A stretch of 64,000 nt of DNA from an uncultured Streptomyces sp. (GTDB lineage: Bacteria; Actinomycetota; Actinomycetes; Streptomycetales; Streptomycetaceae), in NCBI RefSeq assembly GCF_947488945.1, contig NZ_CANLBS010000007.1:124001-188000 (forward strand), in the 5' to 3' direction. The position numbers and the translations under genes are program-made. This document shows positions 1-12,800 of the stretch, piece by piece; position 1 is the stretch's first letter, and each line of letters begins with the position of its first letter. A model generated the notes under the pieces. The model was not told the origin of the DNA. It did not search any database and was given only the letters and a program-made list of their open reading frames with translations.

Positions 1-1953
1 CGCGAGCACCCCGGCGACGGCCGGCAGCACGCCGGGCCGGTCGGGCAGCGCGATGAGCAGTTCGACGCCCACGGGTTCGGGTTCGCCGGTCGGTTCGTGC
101 GGTTCGGGCTGGGTGTGCAGGGCGAGGACGGGTTCTCCGGTGCGCAGGGACTCGACGGCGAGCCGTTCCTGTTCGGCGTCCGGCACCGCGGGTTCCGGTT
201 CGGCGGGCGCCTCGCCGGCGAGCAGGGCCGCGACGCGGGCGACCAGGTCGGAGACGAGGGAGGCCCGCCAGGAGCTCCACGCGGCGGGGCCGGTGGCGAG
301 GGCGTCCGCCTCGGTCAGCGCGTGCAGCAGCTCCAGGGTGGAGGTGCTGCCGACGGCGTCGGCGACGGACTTCACGGTGTCCGGATCGTCCAGGTCGCGC
401 CGGGTCGCGGTGTCGATGAGCAGCAGGTGCTGCCGTACGAGGGTGGCGATGACGGCGACGTCGCTCTTCTCGAAGCCGATGCGGGTGGCCATGTCGCGGG
501 CGATGACCTCGCCGGCCACCGAGTGGTCGCCGGGCCAGCCCTTGCCGATGTCGTGCAGCAGCGCGGCGACGAGCAGCAGGTCGGGGCGGCCGACGCGGCG
601 GGTGAGCGAGGAGGCGCGGACGGCGGTCTCGACGAGGTGCCGGTCGACGGTCCAGGTGTGGACGGCGTTGCGCTGGGGGCGGCAGTGGACCCGCTCCCAG
701 TCGGGGAGCAGCCGGGTGACGATGCCCTCGGATTCGAGCGCCTCCCAGACGCCGACGGTGGCCTCGCCCGCGCCGAGGAGGGTGACGAGTTCCTCGCGCG
801 CCTCGGCGGGCCAGGGGACGGAGAGCGGTCCCGCCGCGGTGGCGAGGTGGCGCACCAGGTGCCGGGAGAGCGGCAGTCCGGACTCGGCGGCGGCAGCGGC
901 GGCGCGGAGGGTGAGCACCGGGTCGCGTTCCGGGCGGGCGGTGCGGGCGAGCACGACCTCGCCGTCCGACTCGACCACGCCGTCGGCCAGCGGGGTGCGC
1001 TCGGGGGCGGGCTTGCCGCCGCCCAGCATGGCGCGCAGCCGCGGGCGGACGGAGCGGGCGCGCAGCACCCGGTTGACCTCGCGCCAGGTGACGTCGGTGG
1101 CGTAGGAGACGGTGCGGGCGGCCTCGTACACCTGGCGCAGCAGGACGTCGGCGTCGAGCAGGCCGAGGGCGTCGGCGACCTGGTCCTGTTCCTGGAGGGC
1201 GAGCCGGTCGGTGGCCCGGCCGGTGGTGAGGTGCAGGGCGTCGCGGGTGTCGAGCAGTACGCGGCGGGCTTCGGAGAGCCCTTCGCGGGGGGCGTCGGCG
1301 ACCCAGGACGCGGCGACGGCGCGCAGGGCGGTGGCGTCGCGGAGGCCGCCGCGGGCCTCCTTGAGGTCGGGTTCGAGGAGGAACTGCAACTCGCCCATGC
1401 GCTCGGCGCGTTCGCGGCAGAGCTCGTGCAGGGCGGGCAGGCGCTTGGGGGCCTGGTTGCGCCAGTCCGCGAGGACCGCGGTGCGCAGTCCGGCGACCAG
1501 GCCGAGGTCGCCGGCGACCGGGCGGGCGTCCAGCAGGCCGAGGTTGACCTTGAGGTCCTCGCCGGCGGTCCGGCGGGCCTCGGCGGGGGTGCGGACGGAG
1601 TGGTCCAGGGCGAGGCCGAGGTCCCAGATCGGGTACCAGATGCGGTCCGCGAGGGCGGCGACGGCCGCGGCGTCGGCCCGGCCGTCGTGCAGCAGCAGGA
1701 GGTCGAGGTCGCTGCGGGGGGAGAGCTCGCCGCGGCCGTAGCCGCCGACCGCGACGAGTGCGGCGCCGCGGACTCCGGCGTGTTCGGCGGCGACGGTGAA
1801 CAGGCCGTTCAGCCAGTCGTCGGTGAGCCGGGCCAGGGCCGCACGGCGCGGCGGCCCGGACTGCGCCTCCTGCTGGAGGAGGCGCAGCCGGGCCGCCGCG
1901 TAGCCGCTGGGTCCCGAGTCTTCTGCTTCGATGGTCACTTCGGTACTCGTCAC
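1..1953 (-). CDS. glnD: GlnD, PII-protein nucleotidyltransferase (3' end cut by window)
   Basis: Bifunctional enzyme that modifies and demodifies the PII protein GlnB/GlnK in response to nitrogen status. In actinobacteria the modification is adenylylation. Near the N-terminus the nucleotidyltransferase motif GGYGRGELSPRSDLDLLLL is readable, and an HD-domain motif LLHDIGKG lies around 540-580. The window edge falls in the first C-terminal ACT-type domain, so roughly the last 150-180 residues are missing (651 seen; the family is usually about 800). I chose the GTG at 1953 because GGAAGG sits 7 nt upstream; a GTG at 1938 is the alternative. It is the last gene of amtB-glnB-glnD, 30 bp after glnB. 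Confidence 0.96.
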   Translation of the reverse strand, partial: MTSTEVTIEAEDSGPSGYAAARLRLLQQEAQSGPPRRAALARLTDDWLNGLFTVAAEHAGVRGAALVAVGGYGRGELSPRSDLDLLLLHDGRADAAAVAALADRIWYPIWDLGLALDHSVRTPAEARRTAGEDLKVNLGLLDARPVAGDLGLVAGLRTAVLADWRNQAPKRLPALHELCRERAERMGELQFLLEPDLKEARGGLRDATALRAVAASWVADAPREGLSEARRVLLDTRDALHLTTGRATDRLALQEQDQVADALGLLDADVLLRQVYEAARTVSYATDVTWREVNRVLRARSVRPRLRAMLGGGKPAPERTPLADGVVESDGEVVLARTARPERDPVLTLRAAAAAAESGLPLSRHLVRHLATAAGPLSVPWPAEAREELVTLLGAGEATVGVWEALESEGIVTRLLPDWERVHCRPQRNAVHTWTVDRHLVETAVRASSLTRRVGRPDLLLVAALLHDIGKGWPGDHSVAGEVIARDMATRIGFEKSDVAVIATLVRQHLLLIDTATRRDLDDPDTVKSVADAVGSTSTLELLHALTEADALATGPAAWSSWRASLVSDLVARVAALLAGEAPAEPEPAVPDAEQERLAVESLRTGEPVLALHTQPEPHEPTGEPEPVGVELLIALPDRPGVLPAVAGVLA

Positions 1954-1983
1954 CCAGCTGCCTTCCGTTCTACGGACCGTCGG

Positions 1984-4035
<2,052 letters not shown>

Positions 4036-5508
4036 TCAGACCGCTTCGGCGGTCTCCGGCAGTTGTGCGCCGAGTTCGTCGGTGAGTCGGGCGACGTCCG
4101 CGACGTCGCCGAAGTCCCTGGCCGCGGCGTCGACGGTCTTGCGGAGCCGGGTGTTGACGCGCTCCGAGCGGACCTTCTTGGCGACCTGCAGCGCTCGGGT
4201 GGCCAGGGCCGTGGACTGCTCCGGCTCGCGCTGGAGCAGGTGCACGGTGGCCATGCCGATGAGGTTGAGCGCGTAGGAGCGCTGGTGGTCGTCGTCCTCG
4301 GCGAAGAGTTCCACGGCCCGTGCCATGACCGGGGCCGCGAGGGAGGCGTAGGTGGGGCTGCGGCCGGCGACGTAGGCCAGGTCACGGTAGGAGTGGGCGT
4401 TCTCGCCGTTGAGTTCGGCCTCGGAGAAGAAGCTGATCCAGTCCGGGTCGGGCTCGCCGTCCAGGCCGGCGTCGAGGAAGGTGTCCTCGGCCATCCGGAC
4501 GGCCCGCTTGCACTTGCCGGGCTGCCCGATGTTGGCCCAGGCGCGCGCCTCCATCGCATACAGCATCGCCTGGGTCCGGGAGGTGGCGGACTCGCGGGCG
4601 CCGTACTGGGCGAGGTGGATGAGTTCCAGGGCGTCGTCGGGCCGGCCGAGGTGGATCATCTGGCGGCTCATGCTGGAGAGGATGTACGCGCCGAGCGGCT
4701 TGTCGCCGGCTTCCTTCGCGGCGTGCAGGGCGAGCACGAAGTACTTCTGGGCGGTGGGCTGGAGACCGACGTCGTAGCTCATCCAGCCTGCCAGCTCGGC
4801 CAGTTCGGCGGCGCAGCGGAAGAGCCTGCGGGCGGTGGCGGCCGGCTGGGGTTCCTGCAACAGGTCGGTTACCTCGTGGAGTTGGCCCACGACGGCCTTG
4901 CGGCGCAGGCCGCCGCCGCACTGCGCGTCCCACTGCCGGAACATCGCGGTGGTGGACTCCAGCAGATCCAGCTCGGGCAGGGACAGGCGCGAGGGGCGGC
5001 GGGCGGCGGCGGGCGGGACCGGCTCCGGGCTGCCGGCGGCGGTCGGCACCAGCCAGCGCTGCATCGGTTCGATGAGGGCGGGGCCGGCGGCCAGACCCAG
5101 CGAGCTGCCGAGGAAGCCGCGCCGGGCCAGCATCAGGTCGCCGCGGGAGAACTCGCTGAGCAGCGCCACGGTCTGGGGGCCGGCCCACGGCAGGTCCACG
5201 CCGGCGACGGACGGCGACTGGTGGGCGGTGCGCAGGCCCAGGTCCTCGACGGCGACCACGCTGCCGAAGCGTTCCGAGAACAGCTCGGCGAGAATGCGCG
5301 GGATCGGCTCGCGGGGCTGCTCGCCGTCCAGCCAGCGGCGCACCCGTGAGGTGTCGGTGCTGATGTGGTGGGCACCCATCTGCCGGGCCCGCCGGTTGAC
5401 CTGCCGCGCCAGCTCGCCCTTCGACCAGCCGCTCCGCAGGAACCAAGATCCCAATTGCCCGTTGGGGCGCTTTCCGGCATTCGTCTCGCCCGCGCCGCTG
5501 CCACTCAC
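4036..5508 (-). CDS. nsdA: NsdA-like negative regulator of differentiation
   Basis: 490-residue soluble protein. Residues about 15-80 (GQLGSWFLRSGWSKGELA followed by RVRRWLDGEQP) look like a degenerate helix-turn-helix domain. The remainder is alpha-helical and repeat-like (TPR-type), with a short twin-arginine-like LARRGFLGSS segment that does not start the protein. In S. coelicolor, NsdA, encoded next to amtB, represses sporulation and antibiotic production; the identification here rests on position and general architecture. I favour the GTG at 5508 (GGGGGC upstream). In-frame starts at 5523 and 5556 are possible. Confidence 0.82.
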   Translation of the reverse strand: MSGSGAGETNAGKRPNGQLGSWFLRSGWSKGELARQVNRRARQMGAHHISTDTSRVRRWLDGEQPREPIPRILAELFSERFGSVVAVEDLGLRTAHQSPSVAGVDLPWAGPQTVALLSEFSRGDLMLARRGFLGSSLGLAAGPALIEPMQRWLVPTAAGSPEPVPPAAARRPSRLSLPELDLLESTTAMFRQWDAQCGGGLRRKAVVGQLHEVTDLLQEPQPAATARRLFRCAAELAELAGWMSYDVGLQPTAQKYFVLALHAAKEAGDKPLGAYILSSMSRQMIHLGRPDDALELIHLAQYGARESATSRTQAMLYAMEARAWANIGQPGKCKRAVRMAEDTFLDAGLDGEPDPDWISFFSEAELNGENAHSYRDLAYVAGRSPTYASLAAPVMARAVELFAEDDDHQRSYALNLIGMATVHLLQREPEQSTALATRALQVAKKVRSERVNTRLRKTVDAAARDFGDVADVARLTDELGAQLPETAEAV

Positions 5509-5952
5509 TGGAACGCCCCCCATCCCGCCGAAAACCCGTCGCGCGAACCGCCGCACCAGAATGCCTTGTTCCGTCGCCGTCCGTACGGAGATCGCGCACC
5601 GCCAGAAGATATCTGGTTGCCCGGGGCATACCCGCGGGCGTCATGCTCTCAGAGTTCGCGTACCGACGGTAATCCTACGATCACGTCTCCCACGACGGGA
5701 TTGCGGAAACGCCACCATTCGCCACCCCTTCGAATGAACGCCATCCCCGCTCGGCGCGCTTGACTTGACGGACGCCGGTAAACAGCAGGCGCACCGGAGC
5801 GACAAGGGGAGCGTTTTTTCGTCCGCGCTCCCCCCGCGCACTCCCGTGCGCCGTCCGGCCGGTGCCCCACACCGGCGGTTCCGGCGGCGGAGACGGCCGT
5901 TCGAGCGGCTCCGGGTCGTAACCACCGATGAGTCGGACCCGTTGGAGGGGGC
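5509..5952. other. Divergent intergenic region, nsdA / PrimPol-like gene
   Basis: 444 bp that must contain promoters for two divergent genes. The only distinct structure I see is an inverted repeat CCAGA-n5-TCTGG at 5602-5616, about 100 bp upstream of the nsdA start. No convincing -35/-10 pair was found. Confidence 0.4.
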
Positions 5953-6600
5953 ATGGGCTTCACGATCGGCGGCATCCGCGAGATGCGATCCGGGGCACGG
6001 CGGCGCGGCCGCACGGCCGAGGGCACGGCCGTGGCCGAGTACACCGGGCTGTGGGGCTGGGCGGTGACGCCCGGGGCGCGGGCCAGAGCGGGCACCTGCT
6101 CCTGCGGCGACCGGCGGTGCGCCTCCCCGGGCGCCCATCCGCTGGACCTGGACGCGGAGGTCCCGGCGGGCTCCACGCTCGACGCGGCGGCCTGCGCCTG
6201 GGCGGAGGTGCCGGGAGCCGCGATGCTGCTGCCGGTGGGCCGCACCTTCGACATCCTGGACGTCGCCGAGGCGGTGGGCCGACGCGCCCTGGTCCGGCTG
6301 GAGCGCATGGGGCTGCCGCTCGGGCCGGTCGCCGTGACGCCGACCAGGCGCGCCCAGTTCTTCGTCGCGCCGGGCGCCGCGGCCCAGTTGCCGGACCTGC
6401 TCTACCGGATGGGCTGGGACGACGCCCGCCTCGACCTGCGCGCCCTCGGTCCGGGCGCCCACATCACCGCCCCGCCCTCCGACCTCGGCGGCCTCGGCCC
6501 GGTCCGGTGGCTGCGTCCGCCGTCGCTGGACACCGCGGCCGCTCCCCCGCAGGCGCGGCTGCTGCTGGGCACTCTGGCGTACGTCTGCCACCGCTCCTGA
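5953..6600 (+). CDS. PrimPol N-terminal-domain-like protein
   Basis: 215-residue protein resembling the N-terminal domain of bifunctional DNA primase/polymerases (PF09250 type). It has [10 protein letters not shown] followed by [16 protein letters not shown], matching the family's early W-V-P and Cys-rich PG-HP signature. I do not see a clear DxD/DxE metal-binding motif, so it may be catalytically inert. The start has a strong RBS (GGAGGGGGC). It lies between nsdA and ftsY as in other Streptomyces. Function unknown. Confidence 0.75.
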   Translation: MGFTIGGIREMRSGARRRGRTAEGTAVAEYTGLWGWAVTPGARARAGTCSCGDRRCASPGAHPLDLDAEVPAGSTLDAAACAWAEVPGAAMLLPVGRTFDILDVAEAVGRRALVRLERMGLPLGPVAVTPTRRAQFFVAPGAAAQLPDLLYRMGWDDARLDLRALGPGAHITAPPSDLGGLGPVRWLRPPSLDTAAAPPQARLLLGTLAYVCHRS

Positions 6601-6638
6601 TCGGGTAAGGGCGCGGCGGCGGACCCGGACACGCGAGC

Positions 6639-6672
6639 GGGCGGCGGCTCCCCGGTCGGGGTGCCGCCGCCC
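6639..6672. terminator. Hairpin between convergent PrimPol-like gene and ftsY
   Basis: Inverted repeat GGGCGGCGGC-t-CCCC with loop GGTC and matching right arm (14 paired bases, one T-T mismatch). It lies 38 bp after the + strand stop codon and 19 bp after the ftsY stop codon on the minus strand, so it can serve both genes. Confidence 0.7.
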
Positions 6673-6691
6673 GTGGCGCACGCGGTGCGGG

Positions 6692-7894
6692 TCAGTCGCC
6701 GATGAGGGCGTCGACGAACGCCTCCGGCTCGAACGGAGCCAGGTCGTCCGGTCCCTCGCCGAGACCGATGAGCTTGACCGGAACGCCCAGCTCGCGCTGG
6801 ACGGCGATCACGATGCCGCCCTTGGCGGTGCCGTCCAGCTTGGTGAGGACGATGCCGGTGATCGCGACGACCTCGGCGAAGACGCGGGCCTGCACCAGAC
6901 CGTTCTGACCGGTGGTGGCGTCGAGGACGAGGAGCACCTCGTCCAGCGGCCCGTGCTTCTCCACCACGCGCTTGACCTTGCCGAGCTCGTCCATCAGCCC
7001 GGTCTTGGTGTGCAACCGGCCCGCGGTGTCGATGAGCACCACGTCGGCGCCCTCGGCGATGCCCTCCTTCACGGCGTCGAAGGCGATCGACGCCGGGTCG
7101 CCGCCCTCGGGCCCGCGGACCGTACGGGCGCCGACGCGCTCGCCCCAGGTCTGGAGCTGGTCGGCGGCGGCGGCGCGGAAGGTGTCGGCCGCCCCGAGCA
7201 CGACGCTGCGGCCGTCCGCGACCAGGACCCGGGCGAGCTTGCCGGTGGTGGTGGTCTTGCCGGTGCCGTTGACGCCGACGACCATGACGACGCCGGGGGT
7301 GTCCTCGGTCCCCTCCGTCTTGACCTCACGGTCGAAGTCGGGGCCGAGCAGCGCGATCAGCTCTTCGCGCAGCAGGGTGCGCAGTTCGTCGGGGGTGCGG
7401 GTGCCGAGGACCCGGACCCGTTCCCGGAGCCGCTCGACCAGTTCCTGGGTGGGCGCGACACCGACGTCCGCGGTGAGCAGGGTGTCCTCGATCTCCTCCC
7501 AGGTGTCCTCGTCGAGGTTGTCCCGTGACAGGAGCGTGAGCAGCCCCTTGCCGAGGGTGCTCTGCGAGCGGGCGAGGCGGGCCCGGAGCCGGACCAGCCG
7601 GCCGGCGGTGGGTTCGGGCACCTCCAGGGCGGGCGCCTCGGGTTCGGCGGTGACCGGGGTCTGTCCGGCGGGGGCCTCGGTGCCGGGGAGACCGACCTCC
7701 TCGATGGTGCGCCGCGCTTCGTCGCGCGGCGTCTCGGCCTCCTCGCCGACACGGGGTTCGGCGGGCGGAGTGATGGTCGGCGAGCTCGGCGGCGCCGGGG
7801 GCAGCTGCTTCTTCTTGCGGCTGCTGACCACGAGCCCGCTGATCAGGCCGACCGCGACCAGGGCGATGACTACAGCAAGGATGACGATTTCCAT
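6692..7894 (-). CDS. ftsY: Signal recognition particle receptor FtsY
   Basis: 400-residue SRP receptor GTPase that targets nascent membrane proteins to the translocon. Residues 3-25 form a hydrophobic membrane anchor, then a basic RKKK stretch, an acidic/proline-rich A region to about residue 110, and the NG domain. GTPase motifs are intact: [12 protein letters not shown] (P-loop), [19 protein letters not shown] and [10 protein letters not shown]. The ATG at 7894 has GGACGGG upstream and begins exactly at the anchor; the in-frame start at 7915 is less likely. Confidence 0.97.
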   Translation of the reverse strand: MEIVILAVVIALVAVGLISGLVVSSRKKKQLPPAPPSSPTITPPAEPRVGEEAETPRDEARRTIEEVGLPGTEAPAGQTPVTAEPEAPALEVPEPTAGRLVRLRARLARSQSTLGKGLLTLLSRDNLDEDTWEEIEDTLLTADVGVAPTQELVERLRERVRVLGTRTPDELRTLLREELIALLGPDFDREVKTEGTEDTPGVVMVVGVNGTGKTTTTGKLARVLVADGRSVVLGAADTFRAAAADQLQTWGERVGARTVRGPEGGDPASIAFDAVKEGIAEGADVVLIDTAGRLHTKTGLMDELGKVKRVVEKHGPLDEVLLVLDATTGQNGLVQARVFAEVVAITGIVLTKLDGTAKGGIVIAVQRELGVPVKLIGLGEGPDDLAPFEPEAFVDALIGD

Positions 7895-8028
7895 AACCCG
7901 TCCAGTATCGGCCACGGCGGCGGCGACGGTGCGGGCCCGGACGGCCCGCGAAAGATCCGCACGGCGTTATGCACCCTTTGGAGGTAATCGATGCCTCCGC
8001 GCGGCCAGGAACGCGGACGCATACGCAG

Positions 8029-8052
8029 CCGGGAACGCGGCCGGGAACGCGG
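8029..8052. repeat. Short tandem repeat upstream of ftsY
   Basis: Two perfect copies of CCGGGAACGCGG in the 281-bp gap between ftsY and glcP, with further degenerate AACGCGG copies from 8010. It may affect the ftsY promoter region; no role is evident. Confidence 0.5.
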
Positions 8053-8124
8053 CCGCGACTGTGGCCGGGCCCGTCACCGGGAGGCGCGACCGGCCGTCCG
8101 GCCGCGGACGGGCCCGCGGAACGC

Positions 8125-8158
8125 GGGACCGCCCCGGCCGGACGGCCGGGGCGGTCCC
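8125..8158 (-). terminator. Terminator hairpin downstream of glcP
   Basis: Perfect 15-bp stem (GGGACCGCCCCGGCC) with loop GGAC, 17 bp beyond the glcP stop codon. There is no T tract, which is common for Streptomyces terminators. Confidence 0.75.
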
Positions 8159-8175
8159 GGGGCTCGGTCGGGAGG

Positions 8176-9594
8176 TCAGCCCATCTCCTCCAGCGCCTTG
8201 CCCTTGGTCTCCTTCACGAACTTGAGCACGAAGGGGATCGAGAGCACCGCGAAGCAGGTGTAGATGATGTACGTGCCCGAGAGGTTCCAGTCGGCGAGGC
8301 TCGGGAAGCTGGCGGTGATGGCCCAGTTGGCGATCCACTGCGCGGAGGCCGCCACACCGAGGGCGGCGGCACGGATGCGGTTGGGGAACATCTCGCCGAG
8401 GAAGACCCAGACCACCACGCCCCACGACAGGGCGAAGAAGAGGACGAAGACGTGGGCGGCGACCAGCGCCACGACGCCTTGCAGGGTCGGCAGCTTGCCG
8501 TCGACCAGGTCGGCGGAGAACGCCCATGCCTCGAACGCGAGCGCGATGGCCATACCGGTCGACCCGACCAGCGCGAGCGGCCGCCGGCCGACCCGGTCGA
8601 CCAGCACCATCGCGATGACCGTACCGATGATGTTGATGATCGAGGTGGTGAACGAGTAGAAGAACGAGTCGGTCGGGTCGATGCCGACGGACTGCCACAG
8701 CGTCGCGGAGTAGTAGAACGCCACGTTGATGCCGACGAGCTGCTGGAAGACCGACAGGCCGATACCGACCCAGACGATCGGCAGGAAGCCCATCTTGCTG
8801 CCGAGCAAATCCTTGAAGCTGGACTTGTGCTCACGGCGCATGGCCGTCTCGATCTCGTTCACCCGGGCGTCGAGGTCGACGTTCGTGCCCTCGACCTCCT
8901 CCAGGATCTTCCGGGCCCGGTCGTGCTTGCCGACGGAGATCAGGAACCGGGGGGACTCCGGGATGGCGAACGACAGCAGCCCGTAGAGGATCGCGGGGAC
9001 CACCATGACGCCGAGCATCCACTGCCATGCCTCCAGGCCGCCGATCTTGCCGCGCTGGTCCCCGTCGGCGAGCTGCAGGATGCCGTAGTTGACGAGCTGC
9101 GAGATGGCGATGCCGATGACGATCGCGGCCTGCTGGAAGGAGCCGAGCCGGCCCCGGTAGGCGGGCGGCGAGACCTCGGCGATGTAGGCCGGGCCGATCA
9201 CCGAGGCCATGCCGATGGCGAAGCCGCCGACGACGCGCCAGATCGCGAGGTCCCACAGGGCGAAGGGCAGCGCCGAGCCGACGGCGCTGATGGTGAAGAG
9301 GACCGCGGAGATCTGCATGCAGCGGATGCGGCCGATGCGGTCGGCGATGCGGCCCGCGGTGGCGGCACCGATGGCGCAGCCGATCAGGGCGATGGCGATG
9401 ACCTGGGCGAGCGTGCCGGAACCGATGTCGTACCGGCTGCGGATCGCTTCGACGGCCCCGTTGATCACGGAACTGTCGTAGCCGAACAGGAAGCCGCCCA
9501 TGGCCGCGGCCGCCGTGATGAAGATGACGTGACCGAGGTGGTCCGGATGGGCCGCGCGGGCTCCGGACTCGGGCCCTTGGGCTGTGCTGCTCAC
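8176..9594 (-). CDS. glcP: GlcP-type sugar/proton symporter (MFS)
   Basis: 472-residue major facilitator permease of the sugar porter family with twelve predicted membrane segments. Family motifs include GFLFGYDSSVINGA in TM1, GRIADRIGR between TM2 and TM3, PAYIAEVSPPAYRGRLG after TM4, PESPRFL at the end of the first half and DRVGRRPL between TM8 and TM9. S. coelicolor GlcP, the main glucose permease, has the same length and lies at the equivalent place between ftsY and smc. The GTG start has AGGAG about 6 nt upstream. Confidence 0.9.
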   Translation of the reverse strand: MSSTAQGPESGARAAHPDHLGHVIFITAAAAMGGFLFGYDSSVINGAVEAIRSRYDIGSGTLAQVIAIALIGCAIGAATAGRIADRIGRIRCMQISAVLFTISAVGSALPFALWDLAIWRVVGGFAIGMASVIGPAYIAEVSPPAYRGRLGSFQQAAIVIGIAISQLVNYGILQLADGDQRGKIGGLEAWQWMLGVMVVPAILYGLLSFAIPESPRFLISVGKHDRARKILEEVEGTNVDLDARVNEIETAMRREHKSSFKDLLGSKMGFLPIVWVGIGLSVFQQLVGINVAFYYSATLWQSVGIDPTDSFFYSFTTSIINIIGTVIAMVLVDRVGRRPLALVGSTGMAIALAFEAWAFSADLVDGKLPTLQGVVALVAAHVFVLFFALSWGVVVWVFLGEMFPNRIRAAALGVAASAQWIANWAITASFPSLADWNLSGTYIIYTCFAVLSIPFVLKFVKETKGKALEEMG

Positions 9595-9824
9595 ATGAAC
9601 TCCTGGTGCCTCGCCGCGATGTCGGATTTCGGAATGGGCCTCTTAAGTGGCGCACAGGAAGAGACCCGCCACCACTCGACGTGGCATCCGCGTCACGGAC
9701 GGTCGCGCGTTCAATTGTCGAATTCCGGTTTCCCGGCAGCCCGACGCCTACCCCCGCGCGAGCGAATGGCGTGCGCAATTCATGGAAGGATTGTGAAGAT
9801 TCACCACGACCGGCGTCGGTCCGC

Positions 9825-12800
9825 TCAGCGCAGGCGCTGGCTGATGACCTTGGAAACCCCGTCGCCCTGCATCGATACGCCGTAAAGCGCGTCGGCCACC
9901 TCCATCGTCCGCTTCTGGTGCGTGATGACGATGAGCTGGGAGCTCTCCTGGAGTTCTTCCATGATGCGGATCAGCCGCTGGAGGTTGGTGTCGTCGAGGG
10001 CCGCCTCGACCTCGTCCATCACGTAGAAGGGGCTCGGACGCGCCTTGAAGATGGAGACCAGCAGGGCGACGGCGGTCAGCGAGCGCTCGCCCCCGGAGAG
10101 CAGCGACAGCCGCTTGACCTTCTTGCCCGGTGGGCGGGCCTCCACGTCCACACCGGTGGTCAGCATGTTGTCCGGATCGGTGAGGATGAGCCGCCCCTCT
10201 CCGCCCGGGAAGAGCCGCGAGAAGACGCCTTCGAACTGGAGGGCGGTGTCCCGGTAGGCCTCCGTGAAGACCTGCTCGACCCGCTCGTCCACCTCCTTGA
10301 TCACTTGGAGGAGGTCGGCCCGGGTCTTCTTCAGGTCGTCGAGCTGCTCCGAGAGGAACTGGTGGCGCTCCTCCAGCGCGGAGAACTCCTCCAGGGCGAG
10401 CGGATTCACCTTTCCGAGTTGCTGGTACGCCCGTTCGGCCGACTTGAGGCGCTTCTCCTGCTCGGCGCGGAAGAAGGAGACCGGCCGGTTGCGCGGGTGG
10501 TCCGGGTCGTCCGGCAGCACCTCCCCCTCGGCGGCGGGCGAGGGCGGCACGAGCTGGTCGGGACCGTACTCCGCGATCAGGACGGCCGGTTCCACCCCCA
10601 GTTCCTCCAGTGCCTTCGTCTCCAGCTGCTCCATCCGCAGCCGCTTCTCCGCCCCGAGCACCTCGCCCCGGTGGACCGAGTCCGTCAGCTTGTCCAGCTC
10701 CCCCTTGAGGGTGCGGCCCTCCTCGCGCGCGGCGGCGAGACCGGCCTCCCGCTCGGCCCTGGCGCTCTCCGCCGTGGCGCGCTCGTCCTGCGCCCGTACG
10801 AGGGACACCTCGACGTGCGCGAGCAGTTGACGGGCGCCCGCGGCGACCGCCGAGGCCACCGCCGCCTCCCGGCGCAGCCGGGCCCGCCGCTGTTCGGCGC
10901 GGGCCCGCGCCTCGCGTTCCGCCCGCGCGGCGCGGTCCAGCGAGTCCGCGCGCCCGGCGAGCGACTTGACGCGTTCCTCGTGCGTACGGAGCTGGAGGCG
11001 GGCCTCCATCTCGGTCTGCCGGGCGTTGGCGCCGTCGGCGGCGAGGCGGTCGCGCACCGAGGTGTCGGGCTCCTCCTCGACCGGGGTCTCCTCGGCCACG
11101 AGCAGCCGTTCGGCCAGTTCCTCGGCCTGTTCGGTGGCCCGCTCCAGCGCTTCCTGGGCGCGGGCGGCGGCCGCCGTGCTCCGCTCCGCCTCTCCGGCGG
11201 CGGCCCTGGCCTGACCGGCGAGCCGGCCGAGCTGCTGGGCCACCTGCGATTTCTCCCGGTCGGCGGCGCGACGCCGTTCGCCCAGTTCCTCGACCTCCGC
11301 CGCGGCGGAGGTGCGCGCGGCCTCCGCCTCCTGCCGGGCCGACACCAGGTCCGTACAGCGCACCGCCAGCTCCGCCAGCTCGGCCGCCGCCTCGTCCACG
11401 GACGCCTGCACTTCGAGAAGACTGGGGGCGCCGGCCGAACCGCCGTGCGCGAAGTGGGCGGAGAGCACGTCGCCTTCGGCGGTCACCGCGGTCAGCTCCG
11501 GGTGGGCCGCGACCGCCTCCTCGGCCTCCGCCAGGGTGGGGACCACCACCATGGCACCGGTAAGGACCCGCACCGCGGCCAGCAGCCCGGCCGGCCCGCG
11601 GACCAGCCCGGCCACCGCCGGCCACGGCACCTCACCGGGCGGCGGGAGGTGGGGGGCGGGCGCGGGTACGGCCGACGGGGCGGGTCCGGCCGGGGCGGCC
11701 ACGGCCTCCGTGGCGGGGGTCGGCCGGGCCTCGGGGATCGGGGCCGAAGGCCCCGGCAGCGCCACCGTGACCGTCTCCGGCCGTCCCCCCTGCGCGGGCA
11801 CCTGACCGGTACCGCCGGTGCCCCCGGTGTCCTCGGTGTCCTCGGGCGAGCCGGCGAGCAGCAACGCCGCCCGCCCGGCGTCGCGTTCGCGCAGCAGCCG
11901 GATCGCGGCGGCGGCGGCCGCCGGTCCGGTGACCGCCACCGCGTCCGCGGCCGTGCCGAGCGCGGCGGCCACCGCCACCTCGTACCCCGGTGCCACCGTG
12001 AGCAGTTCGGCGGCCGGACCGAGCAGACCGGCGAGGCTCTCGCCGGCGGCGAGCAGCGCGCCCGTCCCGTCCTTGCGGCGCAGGCCGAGGGCCAGCGCGT
12101 CGTGCCGGGCCGAGACCTCCGCCCGGCGCCGGTCCGCCCCGGTGGCCGCCTCCCTGGCCGCCCGGTGCGCGGTCTCGGCGGCGGCCAGCCGGCGCTTGGC
12201 CTCCTCGTGGCGGGCGCCGAGTTCGGCGTCTCCCGCGTCGAGGCCGTCGACCTCGGCCTTCAGCTCCTCGTACTCCTCCTGGGCGGCGACCGCGCGCTCC
12301 CTCGCCTCGTCGCGCGAGGAGGCGAGCCGTTCGATCTCCGCGCGGGCGGAGGCGGCGCGTCCGCGCGCCGCGTCGACCTGCCCGGTGAGCCGTGCCAGCC
12401 CTTCCCGGTGGTCCGCGATGGCGCGGGCGACGTCCTTGAGCCGGCGCTCCTCGGCGGCCAGCGAGCGCTCCAGTTCGGAGCGGTGGTCGACGGTGTCCTC
12501 CAGCGCGCGGGCGGCGGCCTCCATGGCGGCGGTCAGCTCCGCCTCCTGCTCCCGGACCCGTGCGGCCTCGCGCTCCAGCTCCTCCGGGTCGCGCCCCCGC
12601 CGTTCCTCCTCGGGCCCGGCGGTCGCACTCTTCACCCGGGCGTCGGCGAGCGAGATCGTGCCGCGGACCCGCTCGGCGAGCTGCGACAGCTCGTACCAGG
12701 TCTGCTGGGCCCGCTGGAGACGCGGTGCCAGGCGGCGCACCTCCCCCTCCAGTTCGGACTCGCGGGCGAGGGCGGCCTTCAGCTGGTTCTCCGCGGTCTC

